Source: Bacteroidota bacterium (lineage in GTDB: Bacteria > Bacteroidota > Bacteroidia > Cytophagales > Cyclobacteriaceae). From it: DNA of 9,545 bases. Shown piece by piece: positions 1 to 6,049 of the stretch (position 1 is the stretch's first letter; every line of letters begins with the position of its first letter). The position numbers and the translations under genes are program-made. The notes beneath the pieces were generated by a model, which was not told the DNA's origin, made no database searches, and saw only the letters and a program-made list of their open reading frames with translations. The stretch is from NCBI GenBank assembly GCA_024643595.1, contig JAHEMS010000104.1, positions 1 through 9,545 of the forward strand. The letters are read 5' to 3'.

Positions 1-1765
1 AAAGAGGCCCGGAAAAAAATCTCCATCACCTCCATTTACCACCTCAACGTTGCAACAGGAAGCTGGTAGGAAATTGAGTTTTTCTGTATTGCAGACGATG
101 GTTGTGGCGCAAAAGCTTTATGAAGCTGGTAAGATTTCCTATATGCGTACTGACTCAGTTAATTTATCGAATGAAGCGGTACAGGGTGCAGTGAATCAGA
201 TTCAATCAGCGTATGGTAAAGAATTTGTGCAAACCAGAACCTTTAAAACAAAATCATCTGGCGCCCAGGAAGCTCACGAGGCAATTCGCCCTACTGATTT
301 CTCAATATTAAATCCGGGAATGGATCGTAATGCCCAACGGTTATATGAATTAATCTGGAAGCGCGCGATCGCCTCGCAAATGGCTGACGCTGAACTGGAA
401 CGTACCACGGCAACCATTTCAATTTCCACGAATCCCAGAACGTTAACGGCCACTGGTGAAGTGATAAAATTTGAAGGATTTTTAAAAGTGTATCTTGAGT
501 CGAAAGACGATGATGATGATGATAGTGAAAGCAGCAAAGTGCTGCCACCCCTTTCAGTAGGGCAGAAGCTGGACTTAAGTCAGCTATCGGCCGTAGAGAC
601 TTTCTCTCGACATCCTGCACGGTACACCGAGGCGAGTCTGGTAAAAAAATTAGAAGAGCTAGGTATTGGCCGACCTTCTACGTATGCACCCACCATATCG
701 ACTGTTCAAAAACGGGGTTATGTCGTAAAAGAAGCTCGGGAAGGCGTGGAGCGTAATTACAATGTGCATGTATTGAAGGCCGGAAAGGTTGAGTCACGTA
801 CTGAAACTGAAATTACTGGTGCTGAAAGCAATAAATTGTTTCCGACCAATACGGCCATGATCGTTAATGATTTTCTGGTAGAGCATTTTCCTGATATTAC
901 CAACTTCTCCTTTACGGCAGAGATAGAACAAGAATTTGATGAGATCGCCAGCGGCAAACTGAAGTGGCAAAAGATGCTGGATCAGTTTTATTCTCCATTC
1001 CACAAAACAGTAACTAAAACAGAACAGATTGAGCGTTCATCGGTGCAAAACAAAAGTAAAGAGCTTGGTGTGGACGCTAAAACAGGCAAGAATGTATATG
1101 TAAAACTAGGAAAGTACGGTGCCTATGTTCAGCTCGGAGAGAACCCGGATGATAATGGTGGAGAGAAGCCAAAGTTTGCAAGCCTTCGGCCAGGTCAATT
1201 TATAGAAAATATAACACTTGAAGATGCACTCGAACTCATGAAGATGCCGCGTGACATGGGCAAGTTTGAGGAGAAGCAGGTGAATGTAAACATTGGTCGT
1301 TTTGGACCGTATGTGCTTCACGATAAGAAGTTTGTTTCAATTCCTAAAGGTGAAGATCCCTACACCATAACACCTACACGTGCGATTGAGTTAATTCATG
1401 CAAAGCGTGAGTCAGATGCAAACAAATTGATAAAAAGCTTTCCTGAAAATGCTGATATCCAGGTATTGAATGGACGGTTTGGTCCTTATATCAAAGCGGG
1501 AAAAAAGAATGTTAAAATTCCAAAAGGGAAATTGCCAGAAGAATTGACCCTCGAAGAATGTTTAACTCTCGCGGAAAATGCTCCAGAGCCAAAAGGAAGA
1601 TTTGGTCGCTTTGCTAGGAAAAAGCAGGAGCCGGAAGTGGTAAAACCAGTAAAGAAAACAGCCGCCAAGAAAAAAGTCACTAAGAAAGTAGCGGCCGTGA
1701 AAAAGCCGGTTGCAAAAAAAGCGGCAACTAAAAAAGTACCGGCTAAGAAAGTCAGGAAGAAATGA
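1..1765 (+). CDS. topA: DNA topoisomerase I (type IA), 3' part only
   Basis: Type IA topoisomerase, which relaxes negative supercoils through a transient 5'-phosphotyrosine bond. The frame is open from base 2, so the gene begins upstream of the window; the N-terminal Toprim domain is missing. About 587 residues are present. Translation opens with the family signature PFTTSTLQQEA. The catalytic tyrosine lies in SYMRTDS (Tyr codon 140-142), and the LGIGRPSTYAPTI core motif is near 660-700. A short aspartate run (about 505-525) interrupts the core, probably in a surface loop. After the core come three topoisomerase C-terminal repeats with GKYGAYV or GRFGPYV/I cores (about 1065-1140, 1280-1420, 1456-1580), then a lysine/alanine-rich tail (about 1618-1762). 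There are no tetracysteine zinc fingers, unlike E. coli TopA; this architecture fits Bacteroidota. The tail probably binds DNA without sequence specificity (inference). The stop is TGA at 1763-1765. Confidence 0.97.
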   Translation, partial: KRPGKKSPSPPFTTSTLQQEAGRKLSFSVLQTMVVAQKLYEAGKISYMRTDSVNLSNEAVQGAVNQIQSAYGKEFVQTRTFKTKSSGAQEAHEAIRPTDFSILNPGMDRNAQRLYELIWKRAIASQMADAELERTTATISISTNPRTLTATGEVIKFEGFLKVYLESKDDDDDDSESSKVLPPLSVGQKLDLSQLSAVETFSRHPARYTEASLVKKLEELGIGRPSTYAPTISTVQKRGYVVKEAREGVERNYNVHVLKAGKVESRTETEITGAESNKLFPTNTAMIVNDFLVEHFPDITNFSFTAEIEQEFDEIASGKLKWQKMLDQFYSPFHKTVTKTEQIERSSVQNKSKELGVDAKTGKNVYVKLGKYGAYVQLGENPDDNGGEKPKFASLRPGQFIENITLEDALELMKMPRDMGKFEEKQVNVNIGRFGPYVLHDKKFVSIPKGEDPYTITPTRAIELIHAKRESDANKLIKSFPENADIQVLNGRFGPYIKAGKKNVKIPKGKLPEELTLEECLTLAENAPEPKGRFGRFARKKQEPEVVKPVKKTAAKKKVTKKVAAVKKPVAKKAATKKVPAKKVRKK

Positions 1766-1793
1766 AATAATTTGAACGGAAGACCATATCAAC

Positions 1794-1821
1794 AATCGCC
1801 CTGGTAATAGGGCGATTTTTT
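1794..1821 (+). terminator. Rho-independent terminator after topA
   Basis: A 9-bp perfect stem, AATCGCCCT (1794-1802) pairing with AGGGCGATT (1809-1817), has a 6-nt loop and runs into a T-rich tract (1816-1824). It starts about 28 bases after the topA stop. It probably separates topA transcription from the glycan locus that follows. Confidence 0.88.
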
Positions 1822-1886
1822 ATTTAACGTGGTCGCTAAACACTAACTTCCCATCTCCAAATCTATTTATTAATCAATACCGTTAA

Positions 1887-1899
1887 TTTTTAACTTTAC
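1887..1899 (+). promoter_or_regulatory. Candidate Bacteroidota -7 promoter element before the phosphoglycosyl transferase
   Basis: TTTTTAACTTTAC contains TAACTTTA (1891-1898), one base from the Bacteroidota -7 consensus TAnnTTTG. The same 13 bases recur at 4816-4828, just before the aminotransferase gene. The site lies 40 bases upstream of the TTG start at 1939 and downstream of the topA terminator, where a new promoter is needed. I see no convincing -33 TTG at the expected spacing, so this is a candidate only. Confidence 0.5.
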
Positions 1900-1938
1900 T
1901 ATTGTATTTGAAACGTAACACCAAATAACGCAGTCCAA

Positions 1939-2544
1939 TTGTACGCCAACATAATAAAGCCAACGCTTGATCTGGTTACCGCAATCCTAATACTATTCAT
2001 TACAAGTCCACTTTTTTTAATGGCCATGTTTTTATTGGTTGTTTCCAATCGAGGTATTATTTGGTTTGTTCAGCCAAGACCCGGTAGGAATGGGAAAATA
2101 TTCAGGGTAATTAAGTTCAGAACGATGAATGATTTAAAAAATGAACAAGGAGAGTTATTACCGGATGACGTAAGGCTCACCTGGGTGGGCAAGATCATCC
2201 GGAAAACGAGTTTGGATGAACTACCACAGCTTTTTAATGTAATAATCGGTGATATGTCCATTGTTGGACCGAGGCCGTTGCTTACTGAATACCTGCCACT
2301 GTATAATGACGAGCAGAGAAGAAGGCATGAAGTAAAGCCCGGGATTACCGGATGGGCACAAGTGAATGGCCGTAATGCGATAAGCTGGTCTCAGAAATTT
2401 GCGTATGATGTATGGTATGTTGATCATCAATCCTTTAGGTTGGATATAAAAATCTTATTTTTGACAATTGCCAAAGTGCTCAAGGCAGAAGGAATCAGCA
2501 GTGCCACAGCAATGACCATGGAGAAATTCAAAGGCAACGATTAG
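1939..2544 (+). CDS. PglC-type polyprenyl-phosphate phosphoglycosyl transferase
   Basis: Small monotopic phosphoglycosyl transferase (bacterial sugar transferase family) of 201 residues. The family moves a sugar-1-phosphate from a UDP-sugar to undecaprenyl phosphate on the cytoplasmic face of the inner membrane, the first committed step of glycan assembly. A hydrophobic N-terminus (residues 10-36) contains Ser23-Pro24, matching the helix-breaking Ser-Pro of the re-entrant membrane helix in Campylobacter PglC. Further motifs are KFRTMND (59-65), the catalytic Asp93-Glu94 in TSLDELPQ, GDMSIVGPRP (104-113) and PGITGWAQVNGR. These positions coincide with PglC numbering, which supports the TTG start at 1939; the frame has a stop at 1909 and no ATG between. 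The length equals a minimal PglC, without the N-terminal domains of WcaJ/WbaP. The donor is not readable from sequence; neighbouring PglD- and PglE-like genes suggest a bacillosamine-like sugar (inference). First gene of a tightly packed set. Confidence 0.93.
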   Translation: MYANIIKPTLDLVTAILILFITSPLFLMAMFLLVVSNRGIIWFVQPRPGRNGKIFRVIKFRTMNDLKNEQGELLPDDVRLTWVGKIIRKTSLDELPQLFNVIIGDMSIVGPRPLLTEYLPLYNDEQRRRHEVKPGITGWAQVNGRNAISWSQKFAYDVWYVDHQSFRLDIKILFLTIAKVLKAEGISSATAMTMEKFKGND

Positions 2545-2595
2545 GACATTGAATAACAGATAATTTATTTAGAAGACTGTCAACTATAATAATTA

Positions 2596-3222
2596 GTGAA
2601 AGGAATCAAGATCATATTACAGGGTGGAGGAGAGCATGCCAAGGTGGTTCTTGATTGTCTACTGGATGAAGGAGCCAACGTGCTGGCGTTATTTGATCCT
2701 AAGTTTAGTGGCGAATTATTTGGCGTAGAACAACGTGGGCAATATGATCCTTTATTTGAACCCGATTCCAAAGTTATTGTTGCTATTGGAGATAATGCGA
2801 TCAGGAAGAAAGTAACTGGGGTCACTCAACATTCATTTACAAATGCTATCCATTCATCAACGGTTATTTCTTCCCGGGTAAGCATGGGCGTAGGTTGCAT
2901 GGTGTTGCATGGTGCCATTATACAGGCGAATACAGTTATTGGAGATCATGTAATAATAAATACGGCTACCAGTATTGATCATGATTGTGAGATAGATAAT
3001 TATGTACACCTTGCTCCGCGTGCTGTACTTTGTGGACGAGTCAAGGTAGGTGAGGGCGCTTTGGTTGGCGCAGGCGCAGTGGTGTTGCCAGGTATCTCTA
3101 TTGGAGCATGGGCCACGATTGGTGCTGGAGCTGTGGTAACAAAAAATGTTGGTGATGGGGCAGTGGTAGTTGGGAATCCGGCAGGGCCCATTCAAAATTC
3201 AAAACTCAAAAGTTCAAGGTGA
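2596..3222 (+). CDS. PglD/NeuD-family sugar acyltransferase (first copy)
   Basis: Left-handed beta-helix acyltransferase of 208 residues. PglD acetylates the 4-amino group of a UDP-4-amino-dideoxy sugar with acetyl-CoA; NeuD-type relatives acetylate other sugars. The N-terminal Rossmann-like PglD_N domain (about 1-75) has the glycine motif QGGGEHAKVV with His14. The C-terminal hexapeptide repeats (about 85-196) include the likely catalytic His129 in SIDHDC and end in the usual VVGNPA. The start is GTG at 2596; the frame has a TAA at 2590-2592, so this is the earliest possible start. It begins 51 bases after the phosphoglycosyl transferase stop and overlaps the next gene by 4 nt (GTGA). The last residues (NSKLKSSR) are encoded by a short heptamer repeat (3191-3211) and look like a sequence-derived extension rather than part of the fold. 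An acylated amino-sugar is the likely product; regiochemistry and acyl donor are unproven. Confidence 0.9.
   Translation: MKGIKIILQGGGEHAKVVLDCLLDEGANVLALFDPKFSGELFGVEQRGQYDPLFEPDSKVIVAIGDNAIRKKVTGVTQHSFTNAIHSSTVISSRVSMGVGCMVLHGAIIQANTVIGDHVIINTATSIDHDCEIDNYVHLAPRAVLCGRVKVGEGALVGAGAVVLPGISIGAWATIGAGAVVTKNVGDGAVVVGNPAGPIQNSKLKSSR
3191..3211 (+). repeat. Three tandem 7-nt units at the end of the first acyltransferase gene
   Basis: Two TTCAAAA units (3191-3197, 3198-3204) and one CTCAAAA (3205-3211) lie head to tail and run into GTTCAAG just before the GTGA stop/start overlap. They encode the C-terminal extension of the upstream protein. Related short words occur at the ends of two other genes in the window (7223-7236 and 9279-9329). 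Confidence 0.7.
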
Positions 3223-3869
3223 AAAAGGATATTGTCATATTTGGTGCAGGAGGTTTAGGCAGGGAAGTGTTTTCTATGTTTAATGCTTTTCCGGAATGGA
3301 ATGTCAAAGGTTTTTATGATGACGGTAAACCAATGGGTGAAAAGGTAGGGAAACTTTCTGTGCTTGGATCCTTAAGTGATTTGATTCAGGTTAGAGAAAA
3401 TACAGATGTAGTTATCGCCATCGGGAGTCCATCCATTAAAAGGAAATTGGTTGAACTACTTTCTGTCAATAAGTTTATTTCATTTCCAACGCTGATTCAT
3501 CATAATTCATTAATTCAGGATCCTGCATCTGTCCAATTTGGAGAAGGATGTATCATTACAGCAGGTGCTATTCTGACAACTGACATTCATATTGGTAAAC
3601 ATGTATTATTAAATTTGAATTGTACCATCGGTCATGATGTGTTGGTGGGAGAATATAGCTCCATTATGCCAGGGGCAAACATTGCCGGCGAGGTAAAAAT
3701 TGGAAGTGATGTTTTTATTGGTGCAGGGGCCAACATTTTAAATGGCATTCATCTTGGTGAAAAATCCATCATCGGAGCGGGGGCAGTAGTTACTAATGAT
3801 GTTATGATGAGTGATACCGTGGTTGGAGTACCCGCCCGGTCAATCAGAAAAACAATTAATTCTAAATGA
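3219..3869 (+). CDS. PglD/NeuD-family sugar acyltransferase (second, divergent copy)
   Basis: Second left-handed beta-helix acyltransferase, 216 residues, with the same two-domain plan. A Rossmann-like N-terminal part opens with VIFGAGGLGREV, followed by hexapeptide repeats (about 100-205) ending in VVGVPA. His139-Asp140 (CTIGHDV) aligns with the catalytic His of PglD. It differs from the first copy in the N-terminal glycine loop: Leu13 stands where the first copy has His14 and where most PglD/NeuD proteins have His. It also differs along most of its length, so it is not a recent duplicate. The start is GTG at 3219, overlapping the preceding stop by 4 nt, and its own TGA overlaps the xrtF ATG by 4 nt; both suggest translational coupling. 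It may act on a second amino group, on a hydroxyl, or with a different acyl donor (inference). The family assignment is secure; the substrate is unknown. Confidence 0.88.
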   Translation: MKKDIVIFGAGGLGREVFSMFNAFPEWNVKGFYDDGKPMGEKVGKLSVLGSLSDLIQVRENTDVVIAIGSPSIKRKLVELLSVNKFISFPTLIHHNSLIQDPASVQFGEGCIITAGAILTTDIHIGKHVLLNLNCTIGHDVLVGEYSSIMPGANIAGEVKIGSDVFIGAGANILNGIHLGEKSIIGAGAVVTNDVMMSDTVVGVPARSIRKTINSK

Positions 3870-4408
3870 AGGAGTTTAAGCCAACAATTCTTTTTTTGGT
3901 TAAGTTTTGTGGTATCTACCTGGTGGGGAATCTAATCTATGGTGCATGGATCACTCATTGGTATCCGCAGCCGGATCCAGCTACGCATTGGGTGACAGAA
4001 CAAAGTGCCTGGGTACTTAATTGGTTAGGACAGGATGCTGTGGCGCATGACTATCCGAATAAGCCTACTACCTTTTTACAATTGCGCGAAAATGGAATCG
4101 TCTCCGTTTATGAGGGTTGTAATGGGGTGAATGTCGTAATCGTTTTTCTCGCATTCTTATTTGCATTTGGTCCTTACATCAAGGCGATGTGGTGGTTTGT
4201 TCCTTTAGGCCTCCTGGTGATTCACGTTTCTAACCTGGCACGTATTGTCTTATTATTTCTGATTTCATTATATAAACCTGGTTATTTATACTTTACGCAT
4301 AAGTATTTATTTACCGCATTTATTTACCTCTTCGTTTTCCTTTTATGGATTTTATGGGTGACGAAGATTGCCAGCCCCAATCCGAAACCAGATGCTTCAA
4401 CAGAATAA
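3866..4408 (+). CDS. xrtF: Exosortase family protein XrtF
   Basis: Polytopic inner-membrane cysteine protease/transpeptidase of the exosortase/archaeosortase superfamily, 180 residues. Such enzymes recognise a C-terminal sorting signal on exported proteins and process or anchor them. The three expected catalytic residues are visible: Cys85 in VYEGCNGVNV, Arg126 in VSNLARI, and His145 in FTHKYLF. Each lies at the edge of a hydrophobic segment. Probable membrane segments are at about 8-28, 88-105, 108-137 and 147-168. The short length, the EGCNG form of the Cys motif and the partner gene immediately downstream fit the Bacteroidota XrtF group rather than the longer PEP-CTERM exosortases. The ATG overlaps the preceding acyltransferase stop (ATGA). 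The final residues run 17 nt into the start of the partner gene. No substrate with a sorting tail is present in the window. Confidence 0.9.
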   Translation: MKEFKPTILFLVKFCGIYLVGNLIYGAWITHWYPQPDPATHWVTEQSAWVLNWLGQDAVAHDYPNKPTTFLQLRENGIVSVYEGCNGVNVVIVFLAFLFAFGPYIKAMWWFVPLGLLVIHVSNLARIVLLFLISLYKPGYLYFTHKYLFTAFIYLFVFLLWILWVTKIASPNPKPDASTE

Positions 4409-4790
4409 GATTCGAATATTGCTGGCAGCGGTTTCACTAGCCGGACTAGTTCTGGTTTTCTTATTTCAACGACATGATATCGCCATTGCAATGGGCATTC
4501 AAGACAAATTCTGGCGATTTATTATGAACAGGAGTATCCGATTTATGATTAATGATGTCCTTGCCATACTTCTCATTTACGCATTGTTTAAGGAACGAAA
4601 GTATGTGTTGTTTGCGGTATGGGTACAGTTATTTGGGATGGTGTTTGTGCTCATTCCGTACTTCATAATAAAATTCAACTACCCTGGATATAATGGTCCG
4701 TTGATTTCATTCCTCCACCGATTGGTTTTGAATCCAACGTTGATCCTGCTATTGATTCCTGCTTTTTATTATCAGAAGAAATACAGCTAG
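4392..4790 (+). CDS. Exosortase F system-associated membrane protein
   Basis: Small hydrophobic protein of 132 residues from the ATG at 4392. It matches the family found next to xrtF in Bacteroidota. Recognisable features are a charged N-terminus before a first membrane helix (about 8-26), a conserved-looking NRSIRFMINDVL segment (46-57) leading into a second helix, a third helix (about 71-94), and a C-terminal helix ending in LLLIPAFYYQKK, the family's most distinctive tail. The function is unknown; its strict pairing with xrtF suggests a subunit or assembly factor of the exosortase (inference). A TTG at 4368 could extend it by 8 residues (MPAPIRNQ), but ATG is preferred because it gives the usual short charged N-terminus and a smaller overlap with xrtF. 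The stop is 41 bases before the aminotransferase start. Confidence 0.85.
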   Translation: MLQQNKIRILLAAVSLAGLVLVFLFQRHDIAIAMGIQDKFWRFIMNRSIRFMINDVLAILLIYALFKERKYVLFAVWVQLFGMVFVLIPYFIIKFNYPGYNGPLISFLHRLVLNPTLILLLIPAFYYQKKYS

Positions 4791-4815
4791 CTACTGTCGC
4801 CCATCGCGAAAACTA

Positions 4816-4828
4816 TTTTTAACTTTAC
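4816..4828 (+). promoter_or_regulatory. Candidate -7 promoter element immediately before the aminotransferase start
   Basis: TTTTTAACTTTAC is identical to the 13 bases at 1887-1899 and contains TAACTTTA (4820-4827), close to the Bacteroidota TAnnTTTG consensus. It ends only 4 bases before the ATG at 4832, so transcription would start at or just before the ATG, giving a leaderless or nearly leaderless mRNA. No clear -33 TTG is seen. The repetition supports a functional role. Confidence 0.5.
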
Positions 4829-4831
4829 CTA

Positions 4832-5971
4832 ATGTCAAAATCTAAGATATGGTTGTCATCGCCCCACATGGGTGGTGAGGAAATCAAATTCATTCAGGAA
4901 GTATTCGACACCAACTGGGTGGCACCGGTGGGGCCACATATTAACACATTTGAAACCGGGCTTGCCAATTATCTGGGCATGGACCATTGCGCGGCATTAA
5001 GTTCGGGTACAGCTGCGATTCATTTGGCTTTGATCATACTTGGTGTAAAACAGGGCGATGAAATACTCTGTTCCAGTTTCACTTTCGCGGGCACCTGCAA
5101 TCCAATAGCCTATCAAGGGGCTACTCCGGTATTTATTGATTCAGAAATGGAGACGTGGAATATGGATCCTGAACTATTGGAGGAAGCCATCAAAGACCGC
5201 GAAAAAAAAACCGGTAAAAAACCAAAGGCGATAATCGCAGTTCATCTTTACGGCATGCCAGCGAAGATCGATAGGATTATGGAAATCGGCCATGAACATG
5301 GAATTCCTGTTATTGAAGATGCGGCAGAAGCATTGGGGTCAACATTCCAGGGACAAAAGTTAGGTTCATTCGGAGATTTTTCAATTTTATCTTTTAATGG
5401 TAATAAGATCATTACGACTTCTGGTGGAGGCGCCTTATTATCAAGGAATGAATCGTGGATTCAGAAGGCCCGCTTTCTGTCGACACAAGCTCGCGATCCC
5501 GCACCACACTATGAGCATTCTGAAATCGGTTACAACTATAGATTGAGCAATGTGTGTGCTGCCATAGGCCTTGGCCAGATGATGGTGATTGACCAGCGTG
5601 TGCAACAGCGAAGAGCAAATTATGACTTTTATAAATCTGAGTTGGGGACCTTAACTGGAATAAAATTTACTGATGATCCATCTGGCTATTTCAGCAATCG
5701 CTGGTTAACCACCATCCTGGTTGATCCTGATATTAGTAACGGTATCTACAGAGAAGACATACGGCGTGCACTTGAAAAAGAAAATATTGAGAGTCGTCCA
5801 TTATGGAAGCCTATGCATATGCAACCCGTTTTTAAGGATTGCATTGTTTATTCAACAGGAGTCTCAGCGTTGCTCTTTAAAAATGGATTATGCCTCCCCT
5901 CGGGATCTAATCTTGGCAAAGCGGAACTTGAACGGGTCACCAGGGTAATTAAGGAAGTAGTGAACCTATAA
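4832..5971 (+). CDS. DegT/DnrJ/EryC1/StrS sugar aminotransferase, PglE-like
   Basis: PLP-dependent fold-type I aminotransferase of 379 residues, full length for the family. Members transfer an amino group from glutamate to the keto carbon of a nucleotide-linked 4-keto-6-deoxy sugar. Visible motifs are the N-terminal IWLSSPHMGGEE typical of PglE-like enzymes, ALSSGTAAIHLAL (Ser58-Gly59-Thr60, phosphate binding), Asp163 in VIEDAAEALGS (cofactor pyridine nitrogen), and Lys192 in FNGNKIITTSGGG (the Schiff-base lysine). ALGSTFQGQKLGSFGDFSILSF is intact. By similarity it is probably a UDP-4-amino-4,6-dideoxy-N-acetylglucosamine transaminase, which would supply the amino sugar to the upstream PglD-like enzymes; the exact substrate is inferred from context. 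The 4,6-dehydratase that should act before it is not in the window. It has its own promoter-like motif 4 bases upstream, so it may be transcribed separately from the xrtF pair. Confidence 0.93.
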   Translation: MSKSKIWLSSPHMGGEEIKFIQEVFDTNWVAPVGPHINTFETGLANYLGMDHCAALSSGTAAIHLALIILGVKQGDEILCSSFTFAGTCNPIAYQGATPVFIDSEMETWNMDPELLEEAIKDREKKTGKKPKAIIAVHLYGMPAKIDRIMEIGHEHGIPVIEDAAEALGSTFQGQKLGSFGDFSILSFNGNKIITTSGGGALLSRNESWIQKARFLSTQARDPAPHYEHSEIGYNYRLSNVCAAIGLGQMMVIDQRVQQRRANYDFYKSELGTLTGIKFTDDPSGYFSNRWLTTILVDPDISNGIYREDIRRALEKENIESRPLWKPMHMQPVFKDCIVYSTGVSALLFKNGLCLPSGSNLGKAELERVTRVIKEVVNL

Positions 5972-6035
5972 TGTTAATCATTACATATCGATATCATGTA
6001 CTTAAATCACCCTGTTCATCTCTGCTCAAATTGAT

Positions 6036-6043
6036 TAGTTTTA
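6036..6043 (+). promoter_or_regulatory. Candidate -7 element before the glycosyltransferase
   Basis: TAGTTTTA fits TAnnTTTA and lies 6 bases before the ATG at 6050, the same arrangement as at the aminotransferase gene. The 78-base gap it sits in contains no intrinsic terminator; it holds only a weak bulged hairpin at 5982-6000 around the 10-bp palindrome ATATCGATAT. No clear -33 TTG was found. Confidence 0.4.
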
Positions 6044-6049
6044 CTAACG

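Noticed and set aside
274..620. Overlapping open frames on the minus strand inside topA
   Set aside because: They are opposite a well-conserved topoisomerase frame, have no recognisable domains and show low-complexity serine/histidine runs produced by the GAT repeat of the aspartate tract.
1618..1762. Lysine-rich end of topA as a frameshift or a separate histone-like gene
   Set aside because: The frame is continuous from the C-terminal repeats, and lysine/alanine tails are common in TopA of this phylum.
2857..3195. Minus-strand open frames within the first acyltransferase gene
   Set aside because: They mirror the hexapeptide-repeat coding pattern of the + strand and lack any recognisable protein feature.
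4368..4391. TTG start extending the XrtF partner by 8 residues
   Set aside because: The extension (MPAPIRNQ) is the xrtF tail read in another frame. The ATG at 4392 gives the family-like short charged N-terminus.
4797..4820. Possible terminator after the XrtF partner gene (TCGC/GCGA stem followed by T-run)
   Set aside because: The stem is only 4 bp, and the T-run is better explained as part of the repeated promoter-like motif.
5982..6000. Hairpin around ATATCGATAT between the aminotransferase and glycosyltransferase genes as a terminator
   Set aside because: The stem is AT-rich, has a bulged C and is not followed by a T-run. It may be chance in an AT-rich spacer.
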